NCBI GenBank assembly: GCA_946413655.1
Contig: CAMKLO010000015.1
Span: forward strand, 1-64,000
DNA: 64,000 nt
Reading direction: 5' to 3'
Origin: an uncultured Fibrobacter sp.
GTDB taxonomy: Bacteria > Fibrobacterota > Fibrobacteria > Fibrobacterales > Fibrobacteraceae
Part shown: positions 60,028 through 64,000 of the stretch, in pieces
Layout of the letters: every line of letters starts with the position of its first letter
Position numbering within the stretch: position 1 is the stretch's first letter
Program-made: the position numbers and the translations under genes
Notes under the pieces: generated by a model
What the model was told of the DNA's origin: nothing
Database searches by the model: none
Seen by the model: the letters and a program-made list of their open reading frames with translations, nothing else

Positions 60028-62970
60028 ATGAAGTTCGTCTATAAAACAGAAAGTATGATTTGGGGTGCCATGGTTGCCGCCCTGGCTTTGATGGTGTCTT
60101 GCTCGGACGATTCTCCGACGCAGACGAATATGGGAAGTTCTTTGGTTTGTTCTTCCAAGGATGATTGCTCGGATGCTAAACTGAAAGACGGCTTTGCGTT
60201 GATTAAATCATCTGGAAACTATGTTGAATTGGGTACGAATTCTAAATCGGCAAAAGCCAATGAACGCCCCGAAATGGATGTCAAGTTCACTTACGATTTT
60301 CAGTTGGGAAAACATGAGGTGACCTGTAGCGAGTTCAATGCGCTTATGGGCGGAAAAAAAGGCAAATTGAACTTGGATTGCGCGAAGGATTCTCTGCCTG
60401 CGGTGAATGTGACTTTTTACGATGCCGTTCTCTTTGCCAATGCGAAAAGCAAAAAGGCGAAGTTGGATACCGCTTATACGTATTCGTCTGCTGCATTTGA
60501 CAAAAATGGCCATTGCGTTCTCATGAATGACTTTGTCTTTAAACCAGATGTTGACGCGTTCCGCTTGCCTACGGAAGCAGAATGGACGTTTGCCGCAAAC
60601 CTCTCGTTTTCTCCTGAAAAAAGCTGGAATGCGGATAACTCCGATTTCAAGGCGCACGAAGTCTGTACGAAAAAAGATGAAAATGATTTTTGCGATTTGC
60701 TTGGGAATGTGACTGAATGGGTCAATGACTGGCTAGGAAATTTCGCGGATACATCCGTCATAAACTTCGTAGGCGCACCGAATGGCGGAAGCCTTGGCGA
60801 ACGCGTTATCAAGGGTGGAAGCTTTAGAAGCGAATCTTCGATGATTAATTTGTATGCTCGCGGCGATGTCTATACGGTGACTGGATCAAGTGCTTCTGAT
60901 TACTTGGGCTTCCGCCTTGCTTTTGGAAAAATCAAAAATCCCACATGGTTAGATGCTTCGGGAGAAGCTTCTAGTGCGACGGTTTCGATAAAATCAGAAA
61001 AGTTGCTGTCCCTTCTTGGTGCGACCCGTGCGAAGCTTGCGTTCCGTAACGATGTGACAAAGAATTTGGCTTATGTCGATTTTAGAAAATCGTCTCCGAG
61101 AGTCGTCGAAATCAAGGATTCACTAAATGTTTTCCATCCGGATATTTCTCCGAATGGAAAACTGGTGGCGTTTAGCACGGGGCAGGAGGGCGTTAGCGGA
61201 AAATCTGCGCTCTATGTTCGTAATTTGGATGCCGAAGGGAGTAACCGTGTGAAGCTGGATGTTTCTTCGGCTGCAATCCCGCGTTGGCGCGTGCTCGAAA
61301 ATGGCGATACGGTGATTGTCTATGTGACGGATGCCGCGAATAACAAGGAGGAATCTTCGTTCAAGAAGGCGAGTACATGGCAGGTGAAATTTGCGAATGG
61401 CAAGTTCGGAAAACCTTCGAAACTTTTCGATGGCGCTTATCATGGCGGTATAAGCGATGATGAAATGTTGTCTGTGACAGGGGCGCGCTTGCTTCGTGCA
61501 CGAATGGCCTCAAAGGGTTCTACAATAACGTCGAAAGCTGTAGATTCTGTGTGGTACAATGGCGAACAGGCCTGCAATGCTTCGCTGAACAAGACTTCTA
61601 AGCGGACGTTGTTCCTTGATTTTGCTGGAGAAACAGGGAAAAAGTTTGTCGGAACGAAATACCGCACTCACGAACGCTTGCTGATTGCGGATAGCGTTGG
61701 CAAATTGGTTTCGTCTGTGGGTGCTCCGAAAAATATGACGTTTGACCATAGCGAATGGGTCTTGAACGACGAAAAGAATGCGGTGGTGTCACTTGTCAAT
61801 GCCGATGGGGCTCACTTGAAAATCGCATTAGTCCATTTGAAGGACAGCTCTGTCACGACTCTTGTCGAAGGCGATGAAATTTGGCATCCGTGCCTTTGGG
61901 CTTCTTCGGGAGCGACCGAAGAAAATATTGCTTGGGACGAAGATAGTGTCGGCGTGTATGTCTCTGCGGCGAACCAGACAAATTATCTCCTTTCGCATAA
62001 GATGCCGATGTTCTGGAAATTGAAGGACTCCGTGGAACTGGTCGGGCTTGGCAATTCCCACATGTGGGCGGGTTTTGACCCGTCTAAAATGAGTGTCTCG
62101 TCGATGAACATGGGTGTGGTCCCTTGCGATATGCATTGCATTCATTATCTTTTCAAAAATTACGTCTTGAATCAATGCCCCAAGGTGAAATACGTTGTCG
62201 TTGGCCTCGATGTTGATTTGTGGTACAATATAGATGGTCGATCGGATATTGGATTAGGTATGGGAAATGCTCTCGGATTCGAATACGACAAGAGTCACGA
62301 TTTTTATCCCGATGGCGTTGACGATGCGTTTGTGAATCTTGTTATGGAAAATGCCGTAGATGAAGCTCCCTCGATTATAAAGGCTCGCGGTTGGCATGAC
62401 GCTACAGATAACATTGGCTGGTATGACGAAAATGGGAAGTCCGAAATTCGCGGTGATTCGACGTGGAGCGATTGCTTGTTCAATAAGAATCTCGCCAATT
62501 GCCTTGTGGATATGGACCAGAATACTTGCCTTACCAATTACACGATGGATGTCTGTGTAGCGGATACGAACTTGAACATGTGTCTTGCGAAATCTCCACT
62601 GAAACAGTGTTCTGCGATTTTCTCCGGTGATATTGAAAAGTTGAAAGATCTTGTACGCTTGGCCAAAGAGAACAATATTACGGTTGTTGGTGCGACTTTC
62701 CCGATTAGCCCCTATTACAAGAAAACGGGAACTTATGGACGTCATGGTCTCCGCCGCAGCCATGCCAAGAAAATCTTTGAAGAAATCAATGAATTTGCTG
62801 ATAACAAATCGAATTTCTATGTTTTTGACGAAAATAAGTTTGGTGATCATGATTACCCGTCTTCGATGGCAAATGATTACGACCATTTGAATAAAGATGG
62901 CGCAAAACAGTTCACAAAGCGTTTGGATGAATTTATCAAGTCGATAGATTCGGGTAAATCTTCGAAGTAG
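60028..62970 (+). CDS. TIGR02171 family lipoprotein, copy 3, with Cys nonapeptide repeat
   Basis: The 980-residue third copy (signal ending ALMVSC) has FQLGKHEVTCSEFN, FRLPTEAEWTFAAN and LGNVTEWVNDWLGN in the FGE-like domain and the same propeller. The SGNH-like part starts GLGNSHMWAGF, with Asn and His in place of the Ser-Ser-Arg of the other copies, and ends NDYDHLNKDGAKQF. Only this copy carries five tandem nine-residue units each starting with Cys (62473-62607). AGGAG lies seven bases before 60028, so this ATG is preferred to 60022. Confidence 0.87.
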   Translation: MKFVYKTESMIWGAMVAALALMVSCSDDSPTQTNMGSSLVCSSKDDCSDAKLKDGFALIKSSGNYVELGTNSKSAKANERPEMDVKFTYDFQLGKHEVTCSEFNALMGGKKGKLNLDCAKDSLPAVNVTFYDAVLFANAKSKKAKLDTAYTYSSAAFDKNGHCVLMNDFVFKPDVDAFRLPTEAEWTFAANLSFSPEKSWNADNSDFKAHEVCTKKDENDFCDLLGNVTEWVNDWLGNFADTSVINFVGAPNGGSLGERVIKGGSFRSESSMINLYARGDVYTVTGSSASDYLGFRLAFGKIKNPTWLDASGEASSATVSIKSEKLLSLLGATRAKLAFRNDVTKNLAYVDFRKSSPRVVEIKDSLNVFHPDISPNGKLVAFSTGQEGVSGKSALYVRNLDAEGSNRVKLDVSSAAIPRWRVLENGDTVIVYVTDAANNKEESSFKKASTWQVKFANGKFGKPSKLFDGAYHGGISDDEMLSVTGARLLRARMASKGSTITSKAVDSVWYNGEQACNASLNKTSKRTLFLDFAGETGKKFVGTKYRTHERLLIADSVGKLVSSVGAPKNMTFDHSEWVLNDEKNAVVSLVNADGAHLKIALVHLKDSSVTTLVEGDEIWHPCLWASSGATEENIAWDEDSVGVYVSAANQTNYLLSHKMPMFWKLKDSVELVGLGNSHMWAGFDPSKMSVSSMNMGVVPCDMHCIHYLFKNYVLNQCPKVKYVVVGLDVDLWYNIDGRSDIGLGMGNALGFEYDKSHDFYPDGVDDAFVNLVMENAVDEAPSIIKARGWHDATDNIGWYDENGKSEIRGDSTWSDCLFNKNLANCLVDMDQNTCLTNYTMDVCVADTNLNMCLAKSPLKQCSAIFSGDIEKLKDLVRLAKENNITVVGATFPISPYYKKTGTYGRHGLRRSHAKKIFEEINEFADNKSNFYVFDENKFGDHDYPSSMANDYDHLNKDGAKQFTKRLDEFIKSIDSGKSSK
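62473..62607 (+). repeat. five tandem Cys-initiated nonapeptide repeats
   Basis: Codons for cysteine fall at 62473, 62500, 62527, 62554, 62581 and 62608, exactly 27 bases apart. The units are CLFNKNLAN, CLVDMDQNT, CLTNYTMDV, CVADTNLNM and CLAKSPLKQ. The DNA is diverged, so the repeat is old and kept at the protein level. Confidence 0.85.
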
Positions 62971-62978
62971 GCCTTGAA

Positions 62979-64000
62979 ATGCGTTTGCCATTGATTCTGG
63001 TGCCCATTGCGGTTGTTCTTTTTGCGATATTCCCGTTGACGGATACCGATATCTGGTGGCATCTGGCTTGTGCGCGTGAATGGGTGACTACGTGGACGCC
63101 TGTGCGCGAGCCCGTCGTGAATGTACATGAATACTTTCAGCAGATGGTGGCTTTTGTCTATGACATTGGCGACGCTCCGCTGTTGGTCGCGTTCAAGGCG
63201 CTTCTTTGGGGCGCTGTTTTTATGTTGTTCTTGCTTCCTTCGATTCGCTCGTCGAATTTGAAAGACGAAAATGATGTTGAAAGTCGTGGTGAAATTTCGC
63301 CTATAGCCTTTGCGGGAATTGTAGTTCTCCTCTTTATCTTTCGCTATCAATTTGAAATACGGCCGGTGCTTTTGAGCATGTTGTTCCTCGGAATTTATTG
63401 GAACTTGCTGCCGTGGCTTTTTTACGGATGGCGCGAAGAACGTAAAACGAAACATAGCACGGAACCAAAAAAATTCCATTACGTTTTTCATCGGGCGTTT
63501 CGTTATTTGACCGGTAATAAACTTTTAGGTGTGCTTGCCGTGCTTTTTATCCAGTGGATCTGGTGCAAATGCCAAGGTCTTTATATTCTAGGATTGATTT
63601 TTGCATATGGCTTTTTCTTGTATGGATTGTGGTATCGCCGTTGGGTCAATTTTGGAAAGGTCCGGCAATGGAATGGAGTGCGGATTCCGTTCAAAACGCT
63701 TGCCTGGCAGGTTCTTTTTATAATTCTGCTTTTGGCCGTACCGTTTCTCCATCGAGATGGTGTTAACTTGCTTCCTTATCCGTTCGAACTGTTGGATAGG
63801 CTCGTTGGACTTTCGCCTTCGGCAATCGTTTTTTCGAATGAAATTGCGGAGAACCGTTCGCCATTTACGCTTTTGCTGAATGGTGAAAATTCGCTACAGT
63901 CTGTGTTGATGATTGCACTTTGCGTGTGTGGAATTATTTTAGCTTTTAGCAGGTGGAAATCTGAACCTGCCCCTTATTTGTCGTGGCAGTTGTCGTGGCT
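62979..64000 (+). CDS. GT-C-like multi-spanning membrane protein (partial)
   Basis: The frame is open from the ATG at 62979 to the window end, 340 codons, with several hydrophobic helices. The start LVPIAVVLFAIFPLTDTDIW followed by WHLACAREW matches the opening of GT-C membrane glycosyltransferases, whose first loop carries a D-x-D-x-WWH motif. Such enzymes use lipid-linked sugars. It begins eight bases after TIGR02171 copy 3, so it belongs to the same transcript and suggests glycan assembly as the common theme. The C-terminal part lies outside the window. Confidence 0.7.
   Translation, partial: MRLPLILVPIAVVLFAIFPLTDTDIWWHLACAREWVTTWTPVREPVVNVHEYFQQMVAFVYDIGDAPLLVAFKALLWGAVFMLFLLPSIRSSNLKDENDVESRGEISPIAFAGIVVLLFIFRYQFEIRPVLLSMLFLGIYWNLLPWLFYGWREERKTKHSTEPKKFHYVFHRAFRYLTGNKLLGVLAVLFIQWIWCKCQGLYILGLIFAYGFFLYGLWYRRWVNFGKVRQWNGVRIPFKTLAWQVLFIILLLAVPFLHRDGVNLLPYPFELLDRLVGLSPSAIVFSNEIAENRSPFTLLLNGENSLQSVLMIALCVCGIILAFSRWKSEPAPYLSWQLSW

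Overview
The window comes from a Fibrobacter species close to F. succinogenes, a fibre-degrading gut bacterium. The evidence is a set of family signatures largely confined to that lineage: a fibro-slime protein (1923-4973), two FISUMP 'major paralogous domain' lipoproteins (18901-21813), a TIGR02147 protein (16250-17062), three tandem TIGR02171 lipoproteins (54372-62970), a xylanase with two GH11 domains like F. succinogenes XynC (27996-29867), and poly-serine linkers in many lipoproteins. No rRNA, tRNA, CRISPR array, prophage or insertion sequence was seen.

Layout. 1-4973 holds the end of an outer-membrane protein, small proteins and the fibro-slime adhesin. 5088-12767 is a minus-strand housekeeping block: rpsP, rimM-trmD-rplS, two cyclic-nucleotide-binding-like proteins, then yajC-def-spoIID-mtaB. 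13062-21813 carries glutamine synthetase, two related lipoproteins with a TIGR02147 protein, ffh and the FISUMP pair. 21917-29867 is plus-strand: an aminotransferase, a His-rich hydrolase lipoprotein with a Met-rich outer-membrane protein, a MATE exporter and the xylanase. 30025-40259 is metabolism: dapA, galE, an aromatic cluster (chorismate mutase, prephenate dehydrogenase, and an EPSP-synthase homologue that lacks the catalytic motifs), nadK, a pseudouridine synthase and hisC. 40471-43850 has a lipoprotein barnase-type ribonuclease, a short-chain dehydrogenase and a pectate lyase.

43856-51311 contains an arginase-fold protein and a translationally coupled cassette (radical SAM, ATP-grasp-like, WbqC-like), followed upstream by a second radical SAM gene with dus, then rdgB and a TM2 protein. 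51492-64000 looks like a cell-surface assembly locus: an AlgX-like lipoprotein, a transglutaminase-like protein, three TIGR02171 lipoproteins (formylglycine-generating-enzyme-like, then beta-propeller, then SGNH-like) and the start of a GT-C-like membrane protein.

Two genome-scale patterns stand out. First, short palindromic elements are scattered between genes and also inside them in frame. One family, ending in TTTAGACGAAAGA, supplies the stop codons of two genes, the start region of another, and in-frame segments of two enzymes. Second, many starts have little or no Shine-Dalgarno sequence and instead carry a TAnnTTTG element a few bases upstream, like the Bacteroidetes -7 box, which suggests leaderless or very short-leader mRNAs.
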